Source: Trochalopteron elliotii
Lineage: Eukaryota > Chordata > Aves > Passeriformes > Leiothrichidae
Length of the DNA: 64,000 nt
Assembly: GCA_024734555.1 (NCBI GenBank)
Contig: JANPWX010000214.1
Location: forward strand, 46,334-110,333
Direction: 5' to 3'
Of the stretch, positions 36,501 through 45,570 are shown one piece after another. The notes beneath the pieces were generated by a model. The model was given only the letters and a program-made list of their open reading frames with translations. It did not search any database and was not told where the DNA came from. Within the stretch, counting starts at the first letter, position 1. The number at the start of each line of letters is the position of its first letter. Both the position numbers and the translations under genes were made by a program.

Positions 36501-39500
36501 CAGACTGTGGGGACTTGGAGGGGAGGAAAGAAACTAGACTGGATAAACTCACACAATCAAAACATAACTGTGTGTCAGTTTTTAACAGTATTGTCACCAG
36601 TGTCTACATCATCCCACACACAGACTTGGGCACATTGGTTCTATTCTTCAATGTGTATCTGAAAGACTGAAGGTAATCATGCTTCTAATACGTGAAATAT
36701 TTTGATATTTGTACTGTAAACAACAATAATGATTTGCAGCTTTGTTTTTGATCAGGGAACTGCTAAGAGCACCCAAGAAAGGGCTTCAAAACCTTAAATT
36801 CAACGGTAAAGTTGTAACATACAAGGGACTTTGTGAAAATTGTCCTAATTCATTGTGGCATAATCAGATGTTGCACTTGTAAGCAGTATGAATGATGACA
36901 TATCACCAGAATTATTGCAACAATGACAGAACAAGGTAAAGCTGAAATCAGCTATTCTGTTTAACTTACACTGCCTTATGCTTAAAGTGCCTCTTTAAAA
37001 AACAAGTATGCTAGATTTGTTATAGAAATAGGTACAATTTAACTTCCATGATTCTCTGTGTATCTATGCAAGTCATTTTTAAAGAAGTGGCTTCTGGCAC
37101 TGTGCCACAGACACCAAGTATAAGTAAATCCTTATTACACAGATCACTGACCTGAATCTACTGATACCTGCCCATCAATCCAGCTGTCAGGCAACCTATT
37201 GCATCCCACACATGAACTATACACAACTTCAGTTGCAAAAAAGTCACACCCACTTCCAAAATGGCCATGTAAAAATTTCAAACACTTCACTGTTTTCCCC
37301 AAAAACAATGAAAAACTATTTCTGTTTCTCTGAGGCTTGATAATAAAACCATATTCCTTTAAGGCAGGGGAAAAAAAGCTACATACAAAAGGCAACTTAA
37401 CCAGTTGACTCACACTTCTTAAAGACATTAACCAATTTATTTGTGCAATGGATTTGGTTTTTAAAAACAGTTTCAAGTTTTGCCCTGTTGCATTTCAGTT
37501 TTTAAATGTAATTTTAAGCCAGATTTAAACAACTGTAAGACTTATACAACAGCCTTATGAACACATTACCTGTAACTTAATAACTGGTATGATCAAAGCA
37601 TTCTCACAATGGTATTGCTAAATAAAAATCAACACACTGATTATTATGCAGCTCTGACACTACTAGGTTTGCCACCTGTCAGTAATTTAAAATGTTTAAA
37701 TATTCCCTTCATGAACTTGAGCCTCAGGAAACTTGTATGTATTAGAGAAGCCATGATTTAAAAAGCTTGAGGTTTGATTGTTAACTTGTTTTCAAAATTT
37801 GAGATTAGATAGATGACAGAGCTGGATTACCAGAACTGCATTCAGTTTGACGAGCCACATCTACATCACAATGTATCAGTACACATTAGTTGTTCATTTT
37901 CTTAAAGAAAAGGCACAAACTAGATTTGGTTGGGAGAGTTATTTCATTTTAAATACTGTCCTTTCTTCAGGCTTCCTTCAACAGCTCAAAAAGCCTGTCC
38001 ACAAGGACCAAGCATGCAGCTTCCTGGACCTAATCACCTCAAAAGTAAAATAAAACAAAACCCAGCCTAATGAGGTGGCAAGCCCAGAAGTCACAAGTGT
38101 TAGCAGGAAGTTCCTACAACACCAAAACAATGGAAATGATGAATTTACATATAATTTATCATTCCTACCTTCCAAATACTTAGAGACTTTCTCCATTCGA
38201 ACTGCCATATGGTAAAGAGAATGAACAGAGAGATGCAACATTTAGCTTTTAAATCATTTACAGAAAACAAGCCCCCAAAAACATTGAGTTATGATTATTA
38301 GTACAAAGAAAGTTATTCATCCGAACCTGATGTTAGGTCAGATCCTCTGTTCTTTTTATCTTCTACTATTTCATAGAATGGGCCTATTACTTGTAGTAAC
38401 TCTTCAACTTTGTCCGTCATTGGCATACTCTCAAGAATCTGCACAAGTCCAAAACAAGAAACAACTTATGAAACAGGATTTCAATGATTCAGTCATTCAT
38501 TTCAACTGATTTTAGAAATTGCTGGGCATTGTAAAACTGAGTAACATTTCACTAAGTCACTAAACTTGTTATTCTGATTTTTTAACTTTTTTTTTAATTA
38601 CAGGGAAACAACAGAAAACGAAGTTATTGGACAAGAATCTTACATTAATTTTTTTTCAGGTGAAGATGAGATGGAGAGCTAATTTGCCAACACTAAAACA
38701 CACCCTTGAGACAGTATTTATTAGTAGACCTTGGAACCCATTATTTCTGCAATTTCAAACTAAACCATCTCAAAGTTCAATAGACTGCTGTTAAAGCCAA
38801 TACAATTATTTTACAGACAGGTCTTTCTGCAGAGAAAATAAAATGGAAATACTTTTTTTGTCTTAGAGGATTCTTCATACTGTCAAACCCTGCCACCTTC
38901 AGTGGAATGTAAGGAGCAGATCAGAAGTGCCCTACTAGGTCCTTCTACGCCCAAACAAACAAACAAAAAAAGGGCACAATACAGCAAAACTGAGACACCC
39001 AAAGACCCACTCAGAAGAAGAACAAACCAGAACCAAGTTCTGCTCTTGAAGTCATTTGAAGCATTTCTTCATTTTAACTTACAAAAACAATACCTTTGAT
39101 CATATGATAGGAATGCAAAATCTTAAATCTAAAATAAATTGAACAGAAGAGATTCAGTAGCGGGATACTATTTTAAAAGCACATGGTATTACTGGCCAGT
39201 TCTAGTTTAAGTCCTTTCAAACAAGCGTTTTGCCAATAGCTTTGTTCCTCTTTCATCCTCTGCTTTTTTAGTTACCATATTTTAAAAGTGGCAATAGCTA
39301 TAGGTAAAAAAACAGGCTGAAGCAAACTAACAGCTACAGTGCACCTCCTCCTCCTGAAGGGCATCAAGAAAGCAACAGATGAAGGTACATGCTGCCACAG
39401 AACATGCTTCACAAAGGCACCAAGCACACCAGCAAGCAGTAGGAGCAAAAGCTGCAGTTATTGCACAGAGCAGGAGCTCCAGGCAGGCTAACACCTAGCA

Positions 39501-42500
39501 AGCCAACACTTGCAAACCAGTCAAGGACAGCAAGAGACAACAATTCTATTGACCTGCAGTTTCATTGCCACTTCTCTGATCTGTTTAGTGCACATAATTC
39601 ATTCTGTCTCTGTTAGGGAGAAATACTCAAATACACAGAGCTGGATATGAAACAGGGATTGAACAGTTTTGTGATTGTTGATTTTTTTACTTCAGTTACA
39701 TTGAGAGAAACAAGAAGCCTATTCTAGAATAAAGCTTGTATTTGTTATACATTTATTTCTATAGTCAGCTATTACTACGTTATATATTTATTTCTATAGT
39801 CAGCTCTGTAAACTGTTTCACATATGCATTTCTATGATGTCTGCACATTACTGCTCTTTATGTATTCTAAACAGACCTCAATATATTCTGTGCTACTTAG
39901 AGTAATTCTCAGAACTTTTTCTAACTGCCAGCTTTTAGGTGAGCACGAAAAGAGAAAATACTTCCACCAGCAAAATAACTGCTTGCTTATTATAGCCACT
40001 AGGCTTAATAAACAATCTCAAAATTTGAAAGTGAAAAGTAAGTTATTGTGTATCCTGATTTACTGTTTTCCTTGAATGTCACACAATTCATATATACTCA
40101 TGTTTTAAATTAGAAACACCACGTAGTGTTAACACTTCATGCTAAGATATCACTTATTTGTAATACATAACAAAACAATATATCTGAAATGTAAACAAAT
40201 TAGTTTAAACAGGATTGCAAAATAAATTTCAGAAATGCTACCTGAAACAAACTAACCTTGAGCTTGGGTCCATTTTGTTTACTTTAACTAAAAATAAGAC
40301 ATTTGGTCATCTCTCACTAGCATATCAAAACCTCAGCCAGACAACATTCCTCAACTGTGATTTTCAAGGTTACCACATTAAGGAGGGGAAAAAAAACCCC
40401 AAACAAATTTGGAATTTTGTGACAGGGTCATCTGATCCCAAACACAATGTGCAAATGCCAGGGAATGAATGCCCCAGGGCTGGGAGAATATGGCAATCTT
40501 ATACACCCTTTAACACAGACCTGGGACATGGGCATACAGGTGGGTTTTTGCCCCCTCAGACATGGATACACAGCAACAGCAGACAGCCCACAGTAAGTCC
40601 ATGAGGATTAGTGCAGTACGTGCTGATGGAACAACCCAGTGGATCCATCTGACATGCACTTCCATTGACATTGCAAGTAGAATCAATTGGGATGGAAAAG
40701 CTGAAGCTACTATTCCAAGTGTGAGAGCTGAAACAGCACCAAAGCAGGGTAAACAGATTCCCCAGATTCAAAGCTGAGCAAGGCAGGAAGTCTTTTACTC
40801 TCCAATCCCTACACGTAATCCACACAGAAGCAGAATATTTGTGGCTCATTAGGGTCAAGGAAGCAGACCTCCTCACAGGAGGCTTACTACAGTTTTTTAG
40901 AACAAACATTGCAGTTTCACTTGGTTTTAGTGTCCAGTCCAAACCAGTTACTGCACTGAAAAAAACCCATAAGGTAATCTACTGAAATATCAACATATAT
41001 TGAATAAAAGATTTGAAATTAAGCAATTGTAACTAAAATTAACTAAACCTTGTGGCACACATTCAAAGGAATTATTAAAATTTAGTGGGATTTTTAATCA
41101 AACAAACAGTATTTGGCCTTCTGTATTTTCTGGAGCTGCTTATTTTTCATTTTAGAGCAGATATAGTAATAGCAGCAGGAACTAAATTACCAAAACTACA
41201 GACAGGAAGAAGAGCAATAAATGAGACTCCAGATCCTTGCCTAGTAAAAATTTTTGTTGTATCACCCACTAAATAGATTCAGAGTTTGATGCCAAGATAG
41301 TGGCCTAGGAAAAAAAGCAAGTGTATTTGGAGTAGAAAACTTTTTCCCCTTGACTCAAACCTCTATTATAATAATAGATTACAATTATATTTTTATTCAG
41401 ATTGTCAGCAAATAATCTTTAAACTGGAAAAGTCATCTTTAAAAGTTTCAGTGAAAAGACTGCAGTGAAAAGGGTTAGTTAAGGAAAGACATGAAACTTT
41501 TAACTCTGTTTAGTTAATAATGCAGTTCCTACTTAATAAAGTAACTGTGACTGTTAACAAGTTACACATCTATTTGAAAATAGAGCACATTACTCAATGC
41601 TAATAGTTTCACTGCAACTGTAATATTCATGGAATATTTTTGTAACAAGTACAGAAAATTCAGGTTGCTGAGTTCTTCCTGAAAAATCAGAAATTATTAG
41701 GTTTACATATTTGATTGTAATAATGTCTCCAGTCATGAGAGTGAGATCTTTTCTCCTAAAGTCCTTCTGGAAAGTTATTTTAGTCTCATTTCCAGGACAA
41801 GGATCACTTACCTCTCTCAGCTCTAAGAACTGAGGCAGTATGTGGTACCAATTTTTTTCATTAATGCCCCCTTTACCATGATTTCAATATTTCACTTTCT
41901 TTAGCTCTGTCATTTAAGCTTCATATCAGCTAGAGCTCTCATGTTCCTCTGAAAACAACACAAATTCTGTACCTTTTGAAGGAACTTTGTAATTTTCTTC
42001 TCCCCAGAGGCCAAACAGCATAGTACTGAAATGTAACAGTTTACATGGGGGATAACTGGTTTGGAGCTCTGGCAGGAGTAGTCAGCAAGACCGGCCTCAC
42101 ATTCCCCTATTTCTGGAACATTTGTTCTAGAAAATCCCTTCACTTGTAAACATACCTTTTTCATTTCATCAACATAGGCTATCATGGCTTCTTCTTTGGA
42201 CATGTTTCCCAAGGCACTCCAAGCATCCCTAGGAAAGAAAGTCACATATACCTTCAGTATCTTCAGGGCGTACTGGATTTTTTTCAACTTGGTCTTAAGT
42301 AGGTCAGTTATGTAATGTCCAAAGTTTCTCTGATACGAGTAAAATGCAAGAATGATTCACATTATTTTTTAAGTACAAATATATAATTTGCTAGGATAAT
42401 CACACAGTGGAAGAAGAAGCAACAAACTGAACAGACTGGGGACTGAAGAGTTCCTCACTGACTACCTATGATTTTGTACCCAGTAAATTGTAAATAAGCC

Positions 42501-43767
42501 CAGGTACAAGACACACACATTACCCTTCTGACTGAGTTTAAGATCCTCTGCTGTAGACAACAAACAGACCCAGACACTTAAGCCAGCACTTACAAACAGC
42601 TGTCACTCATGTAGAACAAGCTACAAGAAAAATCTGTCTGCTTTGAGTTTAGCAACTGGGGAAAGACACATCAGTCTACTAGGCAAATAGTTACCACAGC
42701 AGCTACTTATGACCTAAATATAATCTTGCCCTCTCCAACTCTTCAAGACTCTAACCAAATATATCAGTATTGCACAAGGAATCCGTCAGAACACAGACTG
42801 CAATAAAACATTTTCTCAGTCTTGCACATGATTTGACATTTAAGAGAATTTGTCTCACTTTAGAAAACCACCAAGGTTGGTGGCTCACATTCCAGCTACA
42901 ACTAATCAGGTGGATGAAAGCTCACTGCCCTAGTCTGTGCCCTGCACTCTGTGTTGGGAATGATGAGCAAGGAGGGAAAAAGAAGTCATTGGAATAATTT
43001 CACAGATTCCCAAGACCACCATGACCACAAAGACAGCAATAGTATTTGTTCTTCAGGACAAATAATCATTAAAATATTATAAGCAAAACATTCACATTGG
43101 CTTTTCAAAGCGAACTTAGCAATTTGGTGAATCACAAGCCTTCCCAGGCCAAGGCAAACACAGATAGTGGGAAGCCCTGCCACTGAGCAGACAAACCAGA
43201 AAGACATAAACCCAACCTCCCCACCAAGAGCTCAAAGCTGTATTAGTGGTTGCCAGTGAGCACTTATTTACTTCAGACTCAAGTCACACATGAAGACTCA
43301 AGAAGGAAGAACTCCAGACGCTCATATACGTCACTCAGTCTTCAGAGCACCTAAAACTTCATTTTACAACATGGGATAAACACTGCAGAGGTACCATGAT
43401 GGTGGTTGCCCAAGAAAAACCTGCCCACCTGCATAATCCAAAGGAACATTTCCACCTGCAACTCTGAGAAGTTATAAATTATCTGAGTTAGAAAGTTGGA
43501 ATACAACAGAAAACTAATTCAAGCATCAAAGGTTGTGAATGTTCTTTTCATTTAAAAAAGAAAGAGTTTAAAGAGTTTCTTTCTCCAAGTGCTACTCATC
43601 TAAACGTCTCCATTCCAAACATTAAAAAAATCCCCAAAACAACTAATGAAAAGTTACCATTTGTATCTACCAATTGGATCCCAAAATCCAGGTCGAGGAA
43701 TGTTACAGGGTCCTTGGGTTGCTTGCTTATAAAAGCTATAGAACTTGAGCATCATTTCATTCGTTGG
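16705..43767 (-). CDS. ACBD5: ACBD5, acyl-CoA-binding domain protein 5 (coding exons 2-13)
   Basis: Gene-level entry, minus strand, exons in transcript order: 43767-43658, 42228-42156, 38438-38327, 38201-38169, 27674-27537, 26798-26598, 25848-25742, 23752-23476, 22247-22048, 20519-20469, 20184-20075, 16717-16705. These sum to 1425 bp (475 codons with stop), and all phases agree. ACBD5 binds very-long-chain acyl-CoA through an N-terminal ACB domain, tethers peroxisomes to the ER by a FFAT-like motif that contacts VAP proteins, and is held in the peroxisomal membrane by a C-terminal tail anchor (family knowledge). Seen here: ACB core, FFAT-like [14 protein letters not shown], coiled coil, membrane segment and basic tail ending KLN. 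Exon 1, with the start codon, is missing, probably in the N gap. Very sure of the identity. Confidence 0.97.
17835..18225 (+). mobile_element. Old CR1-like LINE remnant (3' part)
   Basis: Degraded sequence with the order of an old sauropsid CR1/L3-like 3' region: a tract near ATCCAATGG at 18027, AGACAAATTCAAACT at 18050, GGTTTTCTAAAAACTG around 18134 and GAGGTCAGAACAGATGATCA near 18191. It lacks the younger CR1 terminal repeat. The match is to remembered consensus features, so the limits are approximate. Confidence 0.5.
18550..19372 (+). mobile_element. CR1 LINE fragment, RT C-terminus to 3' end, internally deleted
   Basis: It starts around GGGCTGGGCCCAAAGAG and passes through a decayed reverse-transcriptase end ([18 protein letters not shown], then YTKLG). 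It continues through the CR1 post-RT region (AAGGATCTGGGCATCCTGGT, CACCTGGAGTGCT, TGCCCAGGGAGATGATGGAG) to the typical end CTCTGTGTTTCTGTGATT. Several expected segments are missing and the ORF is broken, so it is a dead 5'-truncated copy. Confidence 0.9.
20075..20184 (-). CDS. ACBD5: ACBD5 exon 12, tail-anchor transmembrane segment
   Basis: The acceptor TTTTCCTTAG precedes 20184 and the donor AAG|GTAAAG follows 20075. It encodes [12 protein letters not shown], the membrane span [16 protein letters not shown], and the basic tail HVYHQRKR. The single C-terminal span with a short basic flank is the classic tail-anchor layout, delivered to peroxisomes by PEX19 (family knowledge). If the donor is not used, the frame meets TAA at 20071-20073 and ends ...QRKRR. 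Confidence 0.96.
20469..20519 (-). CDS. ACBD5: ACBD5 51-bp microexon ([17 protein letters not shown])
   Basis: Exactly 17 codons at phase 0 on both sides. The acceptor TATTTAAAG precedes 20519 and the donor GTAAAA follows 20469. The peptide aligns with human AKSSTSTLQTAPQPTSQ at the same position, between the coiled coil and the membrane anchor. Its length and phase let it be skipped without harm, so it may be a cassette exon that changes the spacer before the tail anchor. Confidence 0.9.
20520..22047 (-). other. ACBD5 intron 10
   Basis: 1.5-kb intron between the coiled-coil exon and the 51-bp microexon. No repeat or further exon recognised. Confidence 0.8.
22048..22247 (-). CDS. ACBD5: ACBD5 exon 10, coiled-coil segment
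   Basis: The acceptor CTCACAACAG precedes 22247 and the donor GTATTA follows 22048. It encodes [39 protein letters not shown] and [19 protein letters not shown]. The last third has heptad-like hydrophobic spacing (I/V/L/M/V/L/L), a coiled coil near the tail anchor, as in mammalian ACBD5. It ends ASQ at phase 0. Confidence 0.97.
22248..23475 (-). other. ACBD5 intron 9
   Basis: 1.2-kb AT-rich intron; nothing recognised in it. Confidence 0.8.
23476..23752 (-). CDS. ACBD5: ACBD5 exon 9, linker ending in a [10 protein letters not shown]...RRGRG block
   Basis: The acceptor TTAATTTGTAG precedes 23752 and the donor GTACTG follows 23476. It starts [17 protein letters not shown] and is diverged over its first half, then becomes conserved: [20 protein letters not shown], then [16 protein letters not shown]. 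It is rich in Gly, Lys and Glu and predicted to be disordered. Length 277 bp, phase 0 in and phase 1 out. Confidence 0.95.
23753..25741 (-). other. ACBD5 intron 8
   Basis: 2-kb intron. A GC-richer patch around 24060-24460 has overlapping open frames on both strands but no recognisable protein or splice logic; I treat it as intronic, possibly an unrecognised old repeat. Confidence 0.7.
25742..25848 (-). CDS. ACBD5: ACBD5 exon 8, FFAT-like VAP-binding motif
   Basis: The acceptor TTTCCCTGCAG precedes 25848 and the donor GTAGGG follows 25742. After [15 protein letters not shown] it encodes [20 protein letters not shown]. The acidic tract followed by VYCDSMEQ is the FFAT-like motif through which ACBD5 contacts ER VAPA/VAPB (family knowledge). 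The acidic tract, the aromatic position and the following core are all kept, so tethering is expected to be preserved. Confidence 0.96.
26598..26798 (-). CDS. ACBD5: ACBD5 exon 7, variable linker
   Basis: The acceptor TTCTTTTACAG precedes 26798 and the donor GTATTG follows 26598. It encodes (D)[19 protein letters not shown] and [19 protein letters not shown], ending HNAAHQ plus one base. It aligns with the human block DHKNLEVIVTNGYDKD and its C-terminal HQD, with many changes. It is a fast-evolving disordered linker between the ACB domain and the FFAT motif. Confidence 0.93.
27537..27674 (-). CDS. ACBD5: ACBD5 exon 6, acidic linker ([17 protein letters not shown])
   Basis: The acceptor TTTTTTCTTAG precedes 27674 and the donor GTAAGT follows 27537. 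It encodes (D)[38 protein letters not shown] and [24 protein letters not shown] is near-identical to mammalian ACBD5; the Glu-rich tail is diverged. It is predicted to be disordered and strongly acidic. It follows a 10.5-kb intron, the largest of the gene. Confidence 0.96.
29192..29218 (+). repeat. 27-base word, copy 1 of 2
   Basis: Contains TCTCACAAGTGTGTTTCATG within a 27-base identity to 32074-32100, in the same orientation. The flanks do not match. Confidence 0.85.
30494..30531 (+). repeat. Homopolymer A38
   Basis: An uninterrupted run of 38 A between GACC and GCTAG. I could not see a retroposed body or target-site duplication around it, so a simple homopolymer is preferred over a retrocopy tail. 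Its length in the assembly may be inaccurate. Confidence 0.9.
32074..32100 (+). repeat. 27-base word, copy 2 of 2
   Basis: Identical over 27 bases to 29192-29218, 2.88 kb away in direct orientation in the same intron. Both are preceded by CCATTT. Confidence 0.85.
38169..38201 (-). CDS. ACBD5: ACBD5 33-bp microexon ([11 protein letters not shown])
   Basis: Only 33 bp long and 125 bp downstream of the previous exon. The acceptor CATATGGCAG precedes 38201 and the donor GTAGG follows 38169. It completes Val, then encodes [10 protein letters not shown] and the first base of Asp, matching human VRLEKISKCLED. Because its length is a multiple of three, skipping it would keep the frame. Confidence 0.94.
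38327..38438 (-). CDS. ACBD5: ACBD5 exon 4 (end of ACB domain, [11 protein letters not shown])
   Basis: The acceptor CTTGTGCAG precedes 38438 and the donor GTTCGG follows 38327, a weak but valid GT site. It encodes [19 protein letters not shown] and [18 protein letters not shown], close to the mammalian sequence. It ends with one base that joins the 33-bp microexon to make Val. Confidence 0.96.
39744..39805 (+). repeat. Two-copy tandem duplication, period 35
   Basis: ATTTATTTCTATAGTCAGCT occurs at 39751-39770 and 39786-39805, extended to 27 bases with one mismatch (39744-39770 and 39779-39805). A local slippage-type duplication inside an intron. Confidence 0.85.
40595..40777 (+). mobile_element. 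Possible endogenous-retrovirus integrase C-terminal remnant
   Basis: An open frame ending TGA at 40777 reads [16 protein letters not shown] at 40607-40654. The pattern A-V-x(3)-G-x(3)-W-I-H-x-[TS] is the SH3-like C-terminal domain signature of retroviral integrases. No upstream zinc-binding or DDE core, LTR or primer site was seen nearby, so this is at most a short inactive relic, antisense to ACBD5. Chance similarity is not excluded. Confidence 0.35.
42156..42228 (-). CDS. ACBD5: ACBD5 exon 3, ACB domain helix
   Basis: The acceptor TTTCCTAG precedes 42228 and the donor GTATG follows 42156. It encodes (W)[19 protein letters not shown] and then DEMKK. DAW and the KEEAM helix complete the ACB domain. 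Phase 2 in and phase 0 out match both neighbours. Confidence 0.97.
42229..43657 (-). other. ACBD5 intron 2
   Basis: 1.4-kb intron within the ACB-domain coding region; no repeat or other feature recognised. Confidence 0.8.
43658..43767 (-). CDS. ACBD5: ACBD5 exon 2, ACB domain core
   Basis: On the minus strand the acceptor TTCATTCCAG precedes 43767 and the donor GTAAC follows 43658. It encodes [19 protein letters not shown] and [12 protein letters not shown], then the first two bases of Trp. The FYSFYKQAT and Tyr/Lys pair of GRYKW are the helix-2 and helix-3 residues of the ACB fold that hold the CoA moiety. It starts at phase 0, so the missing first exon must end at phase 0. Confidence 0.97.
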
Positions 43768-44633
43768 CTGGAATGAACCTAGTGAAAGCATTTTAAAATA
43801 CAATTAAATTGTCATCAAGAATATTAGTGAGTATTTTACAAGCTTAATGGTTCTGTGAGAAAACAGCCTGCAGCCTGTTACAGCCTGATTCACAGTACTA
43901 CAATAAAAGTCAACAGAAAACATCTTCGCACCATCTACCAAGAACCAGCACCACTGAAAACATTTACTGTACAAACAGCAAGTTTCAAATGGAGTTTAAA
44001 GGACTATAACCTTTACTGCTGTTAAGGTCAGACTCCACTATTAGAATAAAAAAAGGTAATAAGTAACATGAAGTCGATGTCCTTTCACTCAGTTTAAAGG
44101 GACAGGTTTAGCTCTCAGTAAACAAAGTATCTTGCAAATCACTTTACTGTTAACAAATGATAACTTACTGAGAGTCAGTTTCCAGAACTCAAAAAAATAA
44201 CCAAACCAACATAATTAACCCAAAATACAGCCTTCTGCAGTGTTTTTATTTACTTTTGGTATTAGACAACACTTTCATTAACAGTTTCACCATACCACCT
44301 GATTTGGTTTTCTTTTCTTCCTTTGTGGAACACACTTTTGTAGAGGTAAAAAATGTAAATATAAAACTAATAGCTGGCAGAGAAGATTCATAGCCAATCC
44401 ATTAAATGAAGTACCTTGACGTTGGATTCTAATCATTAGAAGTTTATAGTGACCTTTACCTCAGAACCTCAAAAATATCCTATTTACTTTACACCAGAAT
44501 TAATGATGTATGTAATAAACAATTTTTTTCAAAATACGTTATAATAACTCTTATCAAAAAGATACGTTCTAAATTTTTTCTTTTTTTTTTTTTCTTTTCC
44601 ATTTTGTTAACTTTCAAGCACAGGGGAACTCAC
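43768..44633 (-). other. ACBD5 intron 1 (visible part)
   Basis: AT-rich sequence upstream of the ACB exon. I looked here for the expected N-terminal exon (start Met through the VIQSLPKNG-type block) and did not find it; this supports its placement in the N gap. Confidence 0.65.
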
Positions 44634-44793
44634 GGTAACAGCTTTGTTCAAGCAACTCCAGGATTTCAGGGAGGCTGAAATCGCGGGGAGGTGACAGATC
44701 CTCATGTCCACGCTCCCGACTGCGGGGCTCCTGGCAGGGCTCGGAAGGCTCCCGAGCCGGCGCTTCCCCCGAGAGGCGGGGAGCAGCGCTCAT
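44634..44793 (-). other. Unassigned open frame ending at a strong splice donor
   Basis: On the minus strand an ATG at 44793 opens 53 codons, MSAAPRLSGEAPAREP... to DFSLPEILELLEQSCY, ending at TTACC|GTGAGT (last exonic base 44634). The frame is also open upstream for about 45 codons to a TGA. It ends at phase 1, incompatible with ACBD5 exon 2 (phase 0). The GC-rich start could be chance; the final 20 codons are not GC-rich and look more coding. It could be a 5' UTR or alternative first exon, or noise. Confidence 0.3.
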
Positions 44794-44940
44794 GCCGAGC
44801 TTCCAGCGGTTCTCCAGCCGCTGCCGGGGCGGCCCCGCTGCCCTGGTTCCCCCGTGGGGAGCCGAGCCCCGCCGCTCACCGAGCCCTGCCCGCTCCCGGT
44901 GCCCGCCCGGCCCCGATGTGCTTCAGTGGATCTAGGCTAG

Positions 44941-45316
44941 NNNNNNNNNNNNNNNNNNNNNNNNNNNNNNNNNNNNNNNNNNNNNNNNNNNNNNNNNNNN
45001 NNNNNNNNNNNNNNNNNNNNNNNNNNNNNNNNNNNNNNNNNNNNNNNNNNNNNNNNNNNNNNNNNNNNNNNNNNNNNNNNNNNNNNNNNNNNNNNNNNNN
45101 NNNNNNNNNNNNNNNNNNNNNNNNNNNNNNNNNNNNNNNNNNNNNNNNNNNNNNNNNNNNNNNNNNNNNNNNNNNNNNNNNNNNNNNNNNNNNNNNNNNN
45201 NNNNNNNNNNNNNNNNNNNNNNNNNNNNNNNNNNNNNNNNNNNNNNNNNNNNNNNNNNNNNNNNNNNNNNNNNNNNNNNNNNNNNNNNNNNNNNNNNNNN
45301 NNNNNNNNNNNNNNNN
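44941..45316. other. Assembly gap (376 N), probably hiding ACBD5 exon 1
   Basis: 376 unresolved bases within very GC-rich sequence. The ACBD5 initiator and first roughly 30 codons are absent from all visible sequence upstream of 43767, and promoter-type sequence lies just right of the gap. This is a typical GC-dropout position for a first exon. Confidence 0.7.
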
Positions 45317-45502
45317 GCGCCCTCCCCTCCGGTGGGGCCGGGACAGCCCAGCCAGCACTTCGGATCGGCCTCGCCCCGCACCCCCGCCCGGCCCCACAGT
45401 CTGCCTACCCCGACCTCCTCCCCGGCCTCAGGCGCCCATGTTACGTCTCCCACAGCTGCTCCCTGCCCTTCCCTCCTCCCGCACCGCCCCGGGGCCGCGG
45501 GG

Positions 45503-45522
45503 GCACGCCGGGAAACGTAGTT
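45503..45522 (-). promoter_or_regulatory. ZNF143/Staf-like site
   Basis: On the minus strand the sequence is AACTACGTTTCCCGGCGTGC, fitting the long ZNF143 consensus ACTAC-ATTTCCC-GC-TGC. Such sites sit close to transcription starts of housekeeping genes (established knowledge). It is a strong pointer to the ACBD5 start region. Confidence 0.6.
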
Positions 45523-45570
45523 TCTTTGCCTCTCCTTCCTCTTCCTGCCCACTCTCTCCCCTGCTTGTAT

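Larger units (their letters stand above)
27675..38168 (-). other. ACBD5 intron 5 (10.5 kb)
   Basis: The largest intron of the gene, between the 33-bp microexon and exon 6. Features listed separately: a 38-base A run at 30494-30531, a GC-rich patch at 32340-32640, and two identical 27-base words at 29192 and 32074. No exon or recognised repeat family otherwise. Confidence 0.75.
38439..42155 (-). other. ACBD5 intron 3
   Basis: 3.7-kb intron. It holds a 35-base-period tandem duplication near 39744-39805 and a possible retroviral integrase remnant near 40595-40777, both listed separately. Confidence 0.75.
44680..45570 (-). promoter_or_regulatory. CpG-island promoter of ACBD5
   Basis: A sharp rise in G+C and CpG density on both sides of the gap, in otherwise AT-rich DNA, ending abruptly near 45570. 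It lies where the 5' end of ACBD5 must be, and contains the ZNF143-like site at 45503-45522. A bidirectional transcript toward the right is possible, but no exon was seen there. Confidence 0.7.
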
